Assembly (NCBI GenBank): GCA_963170055.1
Contig: CAUJGJ010000236.1
Location: forward strand, 39,001 to 103,000
Length of the DNA stretch: 64,000 bases
Source: Halisarca cf. caerulea
Taxonomy: Eukaryota; Porifera; Demospongiae; Chondrillida; Halisarcidae
Direction: 5' to 3'
The stretch's first letter is position 1. Every line of letters begins with the position of its first letter. Under the pieces are notes generated by a model that saw only the letters and a program-made list of their open reading frames with translations, searched no databases and was not told where the DNA came from. Both the position numbers and the translations under genes were made by a program. This document shows positions 35,332 to 49,159 of the stretch, piece by piece.

Positions 35332-37203
35332 ATTTGTGTCTACTGGGAATGTGCGTGGTGCTAGTGCCTAATATTTGTATTAGCACCAGCATATCCAACA
35401 CTACACAAATACGTCCACAGCCCTTCAGAAAGGTCATGTGTTTCCACTGGGAATGTACGTGGTGCTAGTGACCAATATTGGTATTAGCACCAGCATATCC
35501 AACATTACACAAATACGCCCACAGTAGTTAAGAAACTTCATTTGTGTGCACTGGGAATGTGCGTGGTGCTATTGCCAAATATTGGTACAAGCACTAGCAT
35601 ATCCAACACTCAACAAATACGCCATCAGCACTTCAGAAACTTCATGTGTGTCCAATGGGAATGTGCGTGGTGCTAGTGCCCAATATTGGTATTAGCACCA
35701 GCATATCCAACACTACACAAATACGCCCACAGCACTTCAGAAAGGTCATGTGTGTGCACTGGGAATGTGCGTGGTGCTAGCGCCCAATATTTGTATTAGC
35801 ACATGCATAACCAACACTACACAAATACGCCCACAGTACTTAAGAAACTTCATTTGTGTCCACTGGGAATGTGCGTGGTGCTAGTGCCAAATATTGGTAT
35901 TAGCAACAGCATATCCAACACTACACAAATACGCCCACAGAACATCAGAAATGTCATGTGTGTCCACTGGGAATGTGCGTGGTGCTAGTGCCTAATATTT
36001 GTATTAGCACCAGCATATCCAACACTACACAAATACGTCCACAGCCCTTCAGAAAGGTCATGTGTTTCCACTGGGAATGTACGTGGTGTTAGTGACCAAT
36101 ATTGGTATTAGCACCAGCATATCCAACATTACACAAATACGCCCACAGTAGTTAAGAAACTTCATTTGTGTGCACTGGGAATGTGCGTGGTGCTATTGCC
36201 AAATATTGGTACAAGCACTAGCATATCCAACACTCAACAAATACGCCATCAGCACTTCAGAAACTTCATGTGTGTCCAATGGGAATGTGCGTGGTGCTAG
36301 TGCCCAATATTGGTATTAGCACCAGCATATCCAACACTACACAAATACGCCCACAGCACTTCAGAAAGGTCATGTGTGTGCACTGGGAATGTGCGTGGTG
36401 CTAGTGCCCAATATTTGTATTAGCACCAGCATAACCAACACTACACAAATACGCCCACAGTAGTTAAGAAACTTCATTTGTGTCCACTGGGAATGTGCGT
36501 GGTGCTAGTGCCAAATATTGGTATTAGCAACAGCATATCCAACACTACACAAATACGCCCACAGAACATCAGAAAGGTCATGTGTGTCCACTGGGAATGT
36601 GCGTGGTGCTAGTGCCTAATATTTGTATTAGCACCAGCATATCCAACACTACACAAATACGTCCACAGCCCTTCAGAAAGGTCATGTGTTTCCACTGGGA
36701 ATGTACGTGGTGTTAGTGACCAATATTGGTATTAGCACCAGCATATCCAACATTACACAAATACGCCCACAGTAGTTAAGAAACTTCATTTGTGTGCACT
36801 GGGAATGTGCGTGGTGCTATTGCCAAATATTGGTACAAGCACTAGCATATCCAACACTCAACAAATACGCCATCAGCACTTCAGAAACTTCATGTGTGTC
36901 CAATGGGAATGTGCGTGGTGCTAGTGCCCAATATTGGTATTAGCACCAGCATATCCAACACTACACAAATACGCCCACAGCACTTCAGAAAGGTCATGTG
37001 TGTGCACTGGGAATGTGCGTGGTGCTAGTGCCCAATATTTGTATTAGCACCAGCATAACCAACACTACACAAATACGCCCACAGTAGTTAAGAAACTTCA
37101 TTTGTGTCCACTGGGAATGTGCGTGGTGCTAGTGCCAAATATTGGTATTAGCAACAGCATATCCAACACTACACAAATACGCCCACAGAACATCAGAAAG
37201 GTC
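35332..37203 (+). repeat. Three tandem 6-mer cassettes (3 x 624 bp)
   Basis: Starts at 35332, 35956 and 36580, exactly 624 bp apart, with GGTACAAGCACTAGC at 35586, 36210 and 36834. Copies 2 and 3 share GTACGTGGTGTTAGTGACC, while copy 1 has GTGCTAGTGACC. Copy 1 has CACATGCATAACC and GCTAGCGCCC, while copies 2 and 3 have CACCAGCATAACC. So copies 2 and 3 are each other's nearest relatives, consistent with stepwise tandem amplification. Confidence 0.94.
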
Positions 37204-38139
37204 ATGTGTGTCCACTGGGAATGTGCGTGGTGCTAGTGCCAAATATTGGTATTAGCACCAGCATATCCAACACTACACAAATACGCCCACAGCACTTCAG
37301 AAAGGTCATGTGTGTCCACTGGGAATGTGCGTGGTGCTAGTGCCCAATATTTGTATTAGCACCAGCATAACCAGCACTACACAAATACGCCCACAGTAGT
37401 TAAGAAACTTCATTTGTGTCCACTGGGAATGTGCGTGGTGCTAGTGCCAAATATTGGTATTAGCACCAGCATATCCAACACTACACAAATACGCCCACAG
37501 AACATCAGAAAGGTCATGTGTGTCCACTGGGAATGTGCGTGGTGCTAGTGCCAAATATTGGTATTAGCACCAGCATATCCAACACTACACAAATACGCCC
37601 ACAGAACTTCAGAAAGGTCATGTGTGTCCACTGGGAATGTGCGTGGTGCTATTGCCAAATATTGGTATTAACACCAGCATATCCAACATTACACAAATAC
37701 GCCCACAGTAGTTAAGAAACTTCATGTGTGTCCACTGGGAATGTGCGTGGTGCTAGTGCCAAATATTGGTATTAGCACCAGCATATCCAACACTACACAA
37801 ATACGCCCACAGTACTTCAGAAAGGTCATGTGTGTCCACTGGGAATGTGCGTGGTGCTAGTGCCAAATATTGGTATTAGCACCAGCATATCCAACACTAC
37901 ACAAATACGCCCACAGCACTTCAGAAAGGTCATGTGTGTCCACTGGGAATGTGCGTGGTGCTAGTGCCAATTATTGGTATTAGCACCAACATATCCAACA
38001 TTACACAAATACGCCCACAGTAGTTAAGAAACTTCATTTGTGTCCACTGGGAATGTGCGTGGTGCTAGTGCCTAATATTGGTATTAGCACCAGCATATCC
38101 AACACTACACAAATACGCCCCCAGCACTTCAGAAACTTC
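37204..38139 (+). repeat. Spacer monomers between cassettes (9 monomers)
   Basis: Repeats part of 34290-35331 at offset 2912, less one monomer (GTGCTAGTGCCAAATATTGG, CATAACCAGC, CAGAACTTC, TATTAACACCAGC, CAGTACTTC, CCAATTATTGG, CACCAACATATCC). One copy lacks the CACTGCTAATG monomer seen in the earlier spacer. The same spacer module recurs near 43236, 46042, 48434, 51450 and 53114. Confidence 0.88.
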
Positions 38140-39387
38140 ATTTGTGTCTACTGGGAATGTGCGTGGTGCTAGTGCCTAATATTTGTATTAGCACCAGCAT
38201 ATCCAACACTACACAAATACGTCCACAGCCCTTCAGAAAGGTCATGTGTTTCCACTGGGAATGTACGTGGTGCTAGTGACCAATATTGGTATTAGCACCA
38301 GCATATCCAACATTACACAAATACGCCCACAGTAGTTAAGAAACTTCATTTGTGTGCACTGGGAATGTGCGTGGTGCTATTGCCAAATATTGGTACAAGC
38401 ACTAGCATATCCAACACTCAACAAATACGCCATCAGCACTTCAGAAACTTCATGTGTGTCCAATGGGAATGTGCGTGGTGCTAGTGCCCAATATTGGTAT
38501 TAGCACCAGCATATCCAACACTACACAAATACGCCCACAGCACTTCAGAAAGGTCATGTGTGTGCACTGGGAATGTGCGTGGTGCTAGTGCCCAATATTT
38601 GTATTAGCACATGCATAACCAACACTACACAAATACGCCCACAGTAGTTAAGAAACTTCATTTGTGTCCACTGGGAATGTGCGTGGTGCTAGTGCCAAAT
38701 ATTGGTATTAGCAACAGCATATCCAACACTACACAAATACGCCCACAGAACATCAGAAATGTCATGTGTGTCCACTGGGAATGTGCGTGGTGCTAGTGCC
38801 TAATATTTGTATTAGCACCAGCATATCCAACACTACACAAATACGTCCACAGCCCTTCAGAAAGGTCATGTGTTTCCACTGGGAATGTACGTGGTGTTAG
38901 TGACCAATATTGGTATTAGCACCAGCATATCCAACATTACACAAATACGCCCACAGTAGTTAAGAAACTTCATTTGTGTGCACTGGGAATGTGCGTGGTG
39001 CTATTGCCAAATATTGGTACAAGCACTAGCATATCCAACACTCAACAAATACGCCATCAGCACTTCAGAAACTTCATGTGTGTCCAATGGGAATGTGCGT
39101 GGTGCTAGTGCCCAATATTGGTATTAGCACCAGCATATCCAACACTACACAAATACGCCCACAGCACTTCAGAAAGGTCATGTGTGTGCACTGGGAATGT
39201 GCGTGGTGCTAGTGCCCAATATTTGTATTAGCACCAGCATAACCAACACTACACAAATACGCCCACAGTAGTTAAGAAACTTCATTTGTGTCCACTGGGA
39301 ATGTGCGTGGTGCTAGTGCCAAATATTGGTATTAGCAACAGCATATCCAACACTACACAAATACGCCCACAGAACATCAGAAAGGTC
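38140..39387 (+). repeat. Two tandem 6-mer cassettes (2 x 624 bp)
   Basis: Cassettes start at 38140 and 38764, with GGTACAAGCACTAGC at 38394 and 39018. They match 35332-36579 at offset 2808 (27 monomers), including CACATGCATAACC in the first copy and GTGTTAGTGACC in the second. The whole 2.8-kb block has therefore been duplicated as a unit. Confidence 0.93.
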
Positions 39388-40600
39388 ATGTGTGTCCACT
39401 GGGAATGTGCGTGGTTCTAGTGCCAAATATTGGTATTAGCACCAGCATAACCAACACTACACAAATACTCCCACAGTAGTTAAGAAACTTCATTTGTGTC
39501 CACTGGGAATGTGCGTGGTGCTAGTGCCAAATATTGGTATTAGCAACAGCATATCCAACACTACACAAATACGCCCACAGAACATCAGAAAGGTCATGTG
39601 TGTTCCCTGGGAATGTGCGTGGTGCTAGTGCCAAATATTGGTATTAGCACCAGCATATCCAACACTACAAAAATACGCCCACAGCACTTCAGAATGGTCA
39701 TGTGTGTCCACTGGGAATGTGCGTGGTGCTAGTGCCCAATATTGGTATTAGCACCAGAATATCCAACATTACACAAATACTCCCACAGTAGTTAAGAAAC
39801 TTCTTTGTGTCCACTGGGAATGTGCGTGATTCTAGTGCCAATTATTGGTATTAGCACCAGCATATCCAACATTACACAAATACGCCCACAGAAGTTAAGA
39901 AACTTCATTTGTGTCCACTGGGAATGTGCGTGGTGCTAGTGCCTAATATTGGTATTAGCACCAGCATATCCAACACTACACAAATACGCCCACAGCACTT
40001 CAGAAACTTCATTTGTGTCAACTGGGAATGTGCGTGGTGCTAGTGCCTAATATTTGTATTAGCACCAGCATATCCAACACTACACAAATACGTCCACAGC
40101 CCTTCAGAAAGGTCATGTGTTTCCACTGGGAATGTACGTGGTGCTAGTGACCAATATTGGTATTAGCACCAGCATATCCAACATTACACAAATACGCCCA
40201 CAGTAGTTAAGAAACTTCATTTGTGTGCACTGGGAATGTGCGTGGTGCTATTGCCAAATATTGGTACAAGCACTAGCATATCCAACACTCAACAAATACG
40301 CCATCAGCACTTCAGAAACTTCATGTGTGTCCAATGGGAATGTGCGTGGTGCTAGTGCCCAATATTGGTATTAGCACCAGCATATCCAACACTACACAAA
40401 TACGCCCACAGCACTTCAGAAAGGTCATGTGTGTGCACTGGGAATGTGCGTGGTGCTAGTGCCCAATATTTGTATTAGCACCAGCATAACCAACACTACA
40501 CAAATACGCCCACAGTAGTTAAGAAACTTCATTTGTGTCCACTGGGAATGTGCGTGGTGCTAGTGCCAAATATTGGTATTAGCACCAGCATATCCAACAC
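39388..40600 (+). repeat. Mixed monomers and a 6-mer cassette
   Basis: Holds GTGGTTCTAGTGCC with CATAACCAAC and ACTCCCACAG, GTGTTCCCTGGG (about 39602), AGAATGGTC and the 1-bp deletion AACTTCTTTGTG (about 39804). The cassette starts at 40011 (GTGTCAACTGGG, GGTACAAGCACTAGC at 40265). The spacing of 1247 from the previous cassette equals 12 x 104 minus that 1-bp deletion. Its last monomer has CACCAGC, not CAACAGC, so it ends early. Confidence 0.87.
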
Positions 40601-43600
40601 TACACAAATACGCCCACAGCACTTCAGAAAGGTCATGTGTGTCCACTGGGAATGTGCGTGGTGCTAGTGCCAAATATTGGTATTAGCACCAGCATATCCA
40701 ACATTATACAATTACACCCACAGCACTTCAGAAAGGTCATGTGTGTCCACTGGGAATGTGCGTGGTGCTAGTGCCAAATATTGGTATTAGCACCAGCATA
40801 TCCAACACTACACAAATACGCCCACAGCACTTCAGAAAGGTCATGTGTGTCCACTGGGAATGTGCGTGGTGCTAGTGCCAAATATTTGTATTAGCACCAG
40901 CATATCCAACACTACACAAATACGCCCACAGCACTTCAGAAAGGTCATGTGTGTCCACTGGGAATGTGCGTGGTGCTAGTGCCAAATATTGGTATTAGCA
41001 CCAGCATATCCAACATTACACAAATACGCCCACAGCACTTCAGAAAGGTCATGTGTGTCCACTGGGAATGTGCGTGGTGCTAGTGCCAAATATTGGTATT
41101 AGCACCAGCATATCCAACACTAAACAAATACGCCCACAGCACTTCAGAAACTTAGTGTGTGTCCACTGGGAATGTGCGTGGTGCTAGTGCCAAATATTGG
41201 TATTAGCACCAGCATATCCAACACTACACAAATACGCCCACAGCACTTCAGAAAGGTCATGTGTGTCCACTGGGAATGTGCGTGGTGCTAGTGCCAAATA
41301 TTGGTATTAGCACCAGCATATCCAACACTACACAAATACGCCCACAGCACTTCCGAAAGGTCATGTGTGTCCACTGGGATTGTGCGTGGTGCTAGTGCCA
41401 AATATTGGTATTAGCACCAGCATATCCAACATTACACAAATACGCCCACAGTAGTTAAGAAACTTCATTTGTGTCCACTGGGAATGTGCGTGGTGCTAGT
41501 GCCCAATATTGGTATTAGCACCAGCATATCCAACACTACACAAATACGCCCACAGAACATCAGAAAGGTCATGTGTGTCCACTGGAATGTGCGTGGTGCT
41601 AGTGCGCAATATTGGTATTAGCACCAGCATATGCAACACTACACAAATACGCCCACAGCACTTCAGAAACTTCATGTTTTTCCGCTGGGAATGTGCGTGG
41701 TGCTAGTGCCTAATATTGGTTTTAGCACCAGCATATCTAACACTACACAAATACGCCCACAGCACTTCAGAAACTTCATGTGTGTCCACTGGGAATGTGC
41801 GTGGTGCTAGTGCCCAATATTTGTATTAGCACCAGCATAACCAACACTACACAAATACGCCCACAGTAGTTAAGAAACTTCATTTGTGTCCACTGGGAAT
41901 GTGCGTGGTGCTAGTGCCAAATATTGGTATTAGCAACAGCATATCCAACACTACACAAATACGCCCACAGCACTTCAGAAAGGTCATGTGTGTCCACTGG
42001 GAATGTGCGTGGTGCTAGTGCCAAATATTGGTATTTGCACCAGCATATCCAACACTACACAAATACGCCCACAGCACTTAAGAAAGGTCATGTGTGTCCA
42101 CTGGGAATGTGCGTGGTGCTAGTGCCAATTATTGGTATTAGCACCAGCATATCCAACACTACACAAATACGCCCACAGCACTTCAGAAAGGTCATGTGTG
42201 TCCACTGGGAATGTGCGTGGTGCTAGTGCCAAATATTGGTATTAGCACCAGCATATCCAACATTACACAAATACGCCCACAGCACTTCAGAAAGGTCATG
42301 TGTGTCCACTGGGAATGTGCGTGGTGCTAGTGCCAAATATTGGTATTAGCACCAGCATATCCAACACTACACAAATACGCCCACAGCACTTCAGAAACTT
42401 AGTGTGTGTCCACTGGGAATGTGCGTGGTGCTAGTGCCAAATATTGGTATTAGCACCAGCATATCCAACACTACACAAATACGCCCACAGCACTTCAGAA
42501 AGGTCATGTGTGTCCACTGGGAATGTGCGTGGTGCTAGTGCCAAATATTGGTATTAGCACCAGCATATCCAACACTACACAAATACGCCCACAGCACTTC
42601 CGAAAGGTCATGTGTGTCCACTTGGATTGTGCGTGGTGCTAGTGCCAAATATTGGTATTAGCACCAGCATATCCAACATTACACAAATACGCCCACAGTA
42701 GTTAAGAAACTTCATTTGTGTCCACTGGGAATGTGCGTGGTGCTAGTGCCAAATATTGGTATTAGCACCAGCATATCCAACACTACACAAATACGCCCAC
42801 AGCACTTCAGAAAGGTCATGTGTGTCCACTGCTAATGTGCGTGGTGCTAGTGCCCAATATTTGTATTAGCACCAGCATAACCAACACTACACAAATACGC
42901 CCACAGTAGTTAAGAAACTTCATTTGTGTCCACTGGGAATGTGCGTGGTGCTAGTGCCAAATATTGGTATTAGCAACAGCATATCCAACACTACACAAAT
43001 ACGCCCACAGAACATCAGAAAGGTCATGTGTGTCCACTGGGAATGTGCGTGGTGCTAGTGCCAAATATTGGTATTAGCACCAGCATATCCAACACTACAC
43101 AAATACGCCCACAGAACTTCAGAAAGGTCATGTGTGTCCACTGGGAATGTGCGTGGTGCTAGTGCCAAATATTGGTATTAGCAACAGCATATCCAACACT
43201 ACACAAATACGCCCACAGAACATCAGAAAGGTCATGTGTGTCCACTGGGAATGTGCGTGGTGCTAGTGCCAAATATTGGTATTAGCACCAGCATATCCAA
43301 CACTACACAAATACGCCCACAGAACTTCAGAAAGGTCATGTGTGTCCACTGGGAATGTGCGTGGTGCTATTGCCAAATATTGGTATTAACACCAGCATAT
43401 CCAACATTACACAAATACGCCCACAGTAGTTAAGAAACTTCATGTGTGTCCACTGGGAATGTGCGTGGTGCTAGTGCCAAATATTGGTATTAGCACCAGC
43501 ATATCCAACACTACACAAATACGCCCACAGCACTTCAGAAAGGTCATGTGTGTCCACTGCTAATGTGCGTGGTGCTAGTGCCAAATATTGGTATTAGCAC

Positions 43601-45103
43601 CAGCATATCCAACACTACACAAATACGCCCACAGTACTTCAGAAAGGTCATGTGTGTCCACTGGGAATGTGCGTGGTGCTAGTGCCCAATATTGGTATTA
43701 GCACCAGCATATCCAACACTACACAAATACGCCCACAGCACTTCAGAAAGGTCATGTGTGTCCACTGGGAATGTGCGTGGTGCTAGTGCCAAATATTTGT
43801 ATTAGCACCAGCATATCCAACATTACACAAATACGCCCACAGCACTTCAGAAAGGTCATGTGTGTCCACTGGGAATGTGCGTGGTGCTAGTGCCAAATAT
43901 TGGTATTAGCACCAGCATATCCAACACTACACAAATACGCCCACAGCACTTCAGAAACTTAGTGTGTGTCCACTGGGAATGTGCGTGGTGCTAGTGCCAA
44001 ATATTGGTATTAGCACCAGCATATCCAACACTACACAAATACGCCCACAGCACTTCAGAAAGGTCATGTGTGTCCACTGGGAATGTGCGTGGTGCTAGTG
44101 CCAAATATTGGTATTAGCACCAGCATATCCAACACTACACAAATACGCCCACAGCACTTCCGAAAGGTCATGTGTGTCCACTGGGATTGTGCGTGGTGCT
44201 AGTGCCAAATATTGGTATTAGCACCAGCATATCCAACATTACACAAATACGCCCACAGTAGTTAAGAAACTTCATTTGTGTCCACTGGGAATGTGCGTGG
44301 TGCTAGTGCCCAATATTGGTATTAGCACCAGCATATCCAACACTACACAAATACGCCCACAGAACATCAGAAAGGTCATGTGTGTCCACTGGAATGTGCG
44401 TGGTGCTAGTGCGCAATATTGGTATTAGCACCAGCATATGCAACACTACACAAATACGCCCACAGCACTTCAGAAACTTCATGTTTTTCCGCTGGGAATG
44501 TGCGTGGTGCTAGTGCCTAATATTGGTTTTAGCACCAGCATATCCAACACTACACAAATACGCCCACAGCACTTCAGAAACTTCATGTGTGTCCACTGGG
44601 AATGTGCGTGGTGCTAGTGCCAAATATTGGTATTAGCACCAGCATATCCAACACTACACAAATACGCCCGCAGCACTTCAGAAAGGTCATGTGCGTCCAC
44701 TGGGAATGTGCGTGGTGCTAGTGCCTAATATTGGTATTAGCACCAGCATATCCAACACTACACAAATACGCCCACAGCACTTCAGAATGGTCATGTGTGT
44801 CCACTGGGAATGTGCGTGGTGCTAGTGCCCAATATTGGTATTAGCACCAGAATATCCAACATTACACAAATACTCCCACAGTAGTTAAGAAACTTCTTTG
44901 TGTCCACTGGGAATGTGCGTGGTGCTAGTGCCAATTATTGGTATTAGCACCAGCATATCCAACATTACACAAATACGCCCACAGTAGTTAAGAAACTTCA
45001 TTTGTGTCCACTGGGAATGTGCGTGGTGCTAGTGCCTAATATTGGTATTAGCACCAGCATATCCAACACTACACAAATACGCCCACAGCACTTCAGAAAC
45101 TTC
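40601..45103 (+). repeat. Region 5 cassette-free block with three related modules
   Basis: About 43 monomers. A module with the unusual tail CTTAGTGTGTGTCC occurs at 41151, 42398 and 43958 (steps 1247 and 1560 bp). Each is followed two monomers later by a CTTCCGAAAGG tail and then a GGATTGTGCG monomer. From about 41345 to 41790 the sequence recurs at offset 2807 (44152-44597), sharing CCACTGGAATG (1-bp deletion), GTGCGCAATATTGG, CATATGCAACAC, CATGTTTTTCCGC and GGTTTTAGC. A region 4 module (AGAATGGTC, CACCAGAATATCC, AACTTCTTTGTG) recurs at 44785-44900. Confidence 0.87.
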
Positions 45104-46767
45104 ATTTGTGTCTACTGGGAATGTGCGTGGTGCTAGTGCCTAATATTTGTATTAGCACCAGCATATCCAACACTACACAAATACGTCCACAGCCCTTCAG
45201 AAAGGTCATGTGTTTCCACTGGGAATGTACGTGGTGCTAGTGACCAATATTGGTATTAGCACCAGCATATCCAACATTACACAAATACGCCCACAGTAGT
45301 TAAGAAACTTCATTTGTGTGCACTGGGAATGTGCGTGGTGCTATTGCCAAATATTGGTACAAGCACTAGCATATCCAACACTCAACAAATACGCCATCAG
45401 CACTTCAGAAACTTCATGTGTGTCCAATGGGAATGTGCGTGGTGCTAGTGCCCAATATTGGTATTAGCACCAGCATATCCAACACTACACAAATACGCCC
45501 ACAGCACTTCAGAAAGGTCATGTGTGTGCACTGGGAATGTGCGTGGTGCTAGTGCCCAATATTTGTATTAGCACCAGCATAACCAACACTACACAAATAC
45601 GCCCACAGTAGTTAAGAAACTTCATTTGTGTCCACTGGGAATGTGCCTGGTGCTAGTGCCAAATATTGGTATTAGCAACAGCATATCCAACACTACACAA
45701 ATACGCCCACAGAACATCAGAAAGGTCATGTGTGTCCACTGGGAATGTGCGTGGTGCTAGTGCCAAATATTGGTATTAGCACCAGCATATCCAACACTAC
45801 ACAAATACGCCCACAGCACTTCAGAAAGGTCATGTGTGTCCACTGGGAATGTGCGTGGTGCTATTGCCCAATATTTGTATTAGCACCAGCATAACCAGCA
45901 CTACACAAATACGCCCACAGTAGTTAAGAAACTTCATTTGTGTCCACTGGGAATGTGCGTGGTGCTAGTGCCAAATATTGGTATTAGCAACAGCATATCC
46001 AACACTACACAAATACGCCCACAGAACATAAGAAAGGTCATGTGTGTCCACTGGGAATGTGCGTGGTGCTAGTGCCAAATATTGGTATTAGCACCAGCAT
46101 ATCCAACACTACACAAATACGCCCACAGAACTTCAGAAAGGTCATGTGTGTCCACTGGGAATGTACGTGGTGCTATTGCCAAATATTGGTATTAACACCA
46201 GCATATCCAACATTACACAAATACGCCCACAGTAGTTAAGAAACTTCATGTGTGTCCACTGGGAATGTGCGTGGTGCTAGTGCCAAATATTGGTATTAGC
46301 ACCAGCATATCCAACACTACACAAATACGCCCACAGCACTTCAGAAAGGTCATGTGTGTCCACTGCTAATGTGCGTGGTGCTAGTGCCAAATATTGGTAT
46401 TAGCACCAGCATATCCAACACTACACAAATACGCCCACAGTACTTCAGAAAGGTCATGTGTGTCCACTGGGAATGTGCGTGGTGCTAGTGCCAAATATTG
46501 GTATTAGCACCAGCATATCCAACACTACACAAATACGCCCACAGCACTTCAGAAAGGTCATGTGTGTCCACTGGGAATGTGCGTGGTGCTAGTGCCAATT
46601 ATTGGTATTAGCACCAACATATCCAACATTACACAAATACGCCCACAGTAGTTAAGAAACTTCATTTGTGTCCACTGGGAATGTGCGTGGTGCTAGTGCC
46701 TAATATTGGTATTAGCACCAGCATATCCAACACTACACAAATACGCCCCCAGCACTTCAGAAACTTC
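45104..46767 (+). repeat. 6-mer cassette plus 10 monomers (1664 bp)
   Basis: The cassette starts at 45104, with GGTACAAGCACTAGC at 45358. The next cassette starts 1664 bp on (46768), the same 16-monomer step as between 33668 and 35332. The spacer again holds CATAACCAGC, CAGAACATAAG, CAGAACTTC, TATTAACACC, CACTGCTAATG, CAGTACTTC and CCAATTATTGG, so the 16-monomer unit (6 + 10) is a real HOR. Confidence 0.9.
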
Positions 46768-49159
46768 ATTTGTGTCTACTGGGAATGTGCGTGGTGCTAG
46801 TGCCTAATATTTGTATTAGCACCAGCATATCCAACACTACACAAATACGTCCACAGCCCTTCAGAAAGGTCATGTGTTTCCACTGGGAATGTACGTGGTG
46901 CTAGTGACCAATATTGGTATTAGCACCAGCATATCCAACATTACACAAATACGCCCACAGTAGTTAAGAAACTTCATTTGTGTGCACTGGGAATGTGCGT
47001 GGTGCTATTGCCAAATATTGGTACAAGCACTAGCATATCCAACACTCAACAAATACGCCATCAGCACTTCAGAAACTTCATGTGTGTCCAATGGGAATGT
47101 GCGTGGTGCTAGTGCCCAATATTGGTATTAGCACCAGCATATCCAACACTACACAAATACGCCCACAGCACTTCAGAAAGGTCATGTGTGTGCACTGGGA
47201 ATGTGCGTGGTGCTAGTGCCCAATATTTGTATTAGCACATGCATAACCAACACTACACAAATACGCCCACAGTAGTTAAGAAACTTCATTTGTGTCCACT
47301 GGGAATGTGCGTGGTGCTAGTGCCAAATATTGGTATTAGCAACAGCATATCCAACACTACACAAATACGCCCACAGAACATCAGAAAGGTCATGTGTGTC
47401 CACTGGGAATGTGCGTGGTGCTAGTGCCTAATATTTGTATTAGCACCAGCATATCCAACACTACACAAATACGTCCACAGCCCTTCAGAAAGGTCATGTG
47501 TTTCCACTGGGAATGTACGTGGTGTTAGTGACCAATATTGGTATTAGCACCAGCATATCCAACATTACACAAATACGCCCACAGTAGTTAAGAAACTTCA
47601 TTTGTGTGCACTGGGAATGTGCGTGGTGCTATTGCCAAATATTGGTACAAGCACTAGCATATCCAACACTCAACAAATACGCCATCAGCACTTCAGAAAC
47701 TTCATGTGTGTCCAATGGGAATGTGCGTGGTGCTAGTGCCCAATATTGGTATTAGCACCAGCATATCCAACACTACACAAATACGCCCACAGTAGTTAAG
47801 AAACTTCATTTGTGTCCACTGGGAATGTGCGTGGTGCTAGTGCCAAATATTGGTATTAGCAACAGCATATCCAACACTACACAAATACGCCCACAGAACA
47901 TCAGAAAGGTCATGTGTGTCCACTGGGAATGTGCGTGGTTCTAGTGCCAAATATTGGTATTAGCACCAGCATAACCAACACTACACAAATACTCCCACAG
48001 TAGTTAAGAAACTTCATTTGTGTCCACTGGGAATGTGCGTGGTGCTAGTGCCAAATATTGGTATTAGCAACAGCATATCCAACACTACACAAATACGCCC
48101 ACAGAACATCAGAAAGGTCATGTGTGTCCACTGGGAATGTGCGTGGTGCTAGTGCCAAATATTGGTATTAGCACCAGCATATCCAACACTACACAAATAC
48201 GCCCACAGCACTTCAGGAAGGTCATGTGTGTCCACTGGGAATGTGCGTGGTGCTAGTGCCCAATATTTGTATTAGCACCAGCATAACCAGCACTACACAA
48301 ATACGCCCACAGTAGTTAAGAAACTTCATTTGTGTCCACTGGGAATGTGCGTGGTGCTAGTGCCAAATATTGGTATTAGCAACAGCATATCCAACACTAC
48401 ACAAATACGCCCACAGAACATCAGAAAGGTCATGTGTGTCCACTGGGAATGTGCGTGGTGCTAGTGCCAAATATTGGTATTAGCACCAGCATATCCAACA
48501 CTACACAAATACGCCCACAGCACTTCAGAAAGGTCATGTGTGTCCACTGGGAATGTGCGTGGTGCTATTGCCAAATATTGGTATTAACACCAGCATATCC
48601 AACATTACACAAATACGCCCACAGTAGTTTAGAAACTTCATGTGTGTCCACTGGGAATGTGCGTGGTGCTAGTGCCAAATATTGGTATTAGCACCAGCAT
48701 ATCCAACACTACACAAATACGCCCACAGCACTTCAGAAAGGTCATGTGTGTCCACTGCTAATGTGCGTGGTGCTAGTGCCAAATATTGGTATTAGCACCA
48801 GCATATCCAACACTACACAAATACGCCCACAGTACTTCAGAAAGGTCATGTGTGTCCACTGGGAATGTGCGTGGTGCTAGTGCCAAATATTGGTATTAGC
48901 ACCAGCATATCCAACACTACACAAATACGCCCACAGCACTTCAGAAAGGTCATGTGTGTCCACTGGGAATGTGCGTGGTGCTAGTGCCAAATATTGGTAT
49001 TAGCACCAACATATCCAACATTACACAAATACGCCCACAGTAGTTAAGAAACTTCATTTGTGTCCACTGGGAATGTGCGTGGTGCTAGTGCCTAATATTG
49101 GTATTAGCACCAGCATATCCAACACTACACAAATACGCCCCCAGCACTTCAGAAACTTC
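46768..49159 (+). repeat. Two 6-mer cassettes (second shortened) plus spacer
   Basis: Cassettes start at 46768 and 47392, with GGTACAAGCACTAGC at 47022 and 47646. The second lacks the GTGTGCAC/CATAACC monomer: after GTCCAATGGG and GCCCAATATTGG a type B tail leads straight to the CAACAGC monomer (about 47780), a one-monomer deletion. The spacer repeats the ACTCCCACAG monomer, CATAACCAGC, TATTAACACC and CACTGCTAATG. A variant TAGTTTAGAAAC tail at 48625 removes a stop and lengthens an incidental open frame. Confidence 0.9.
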
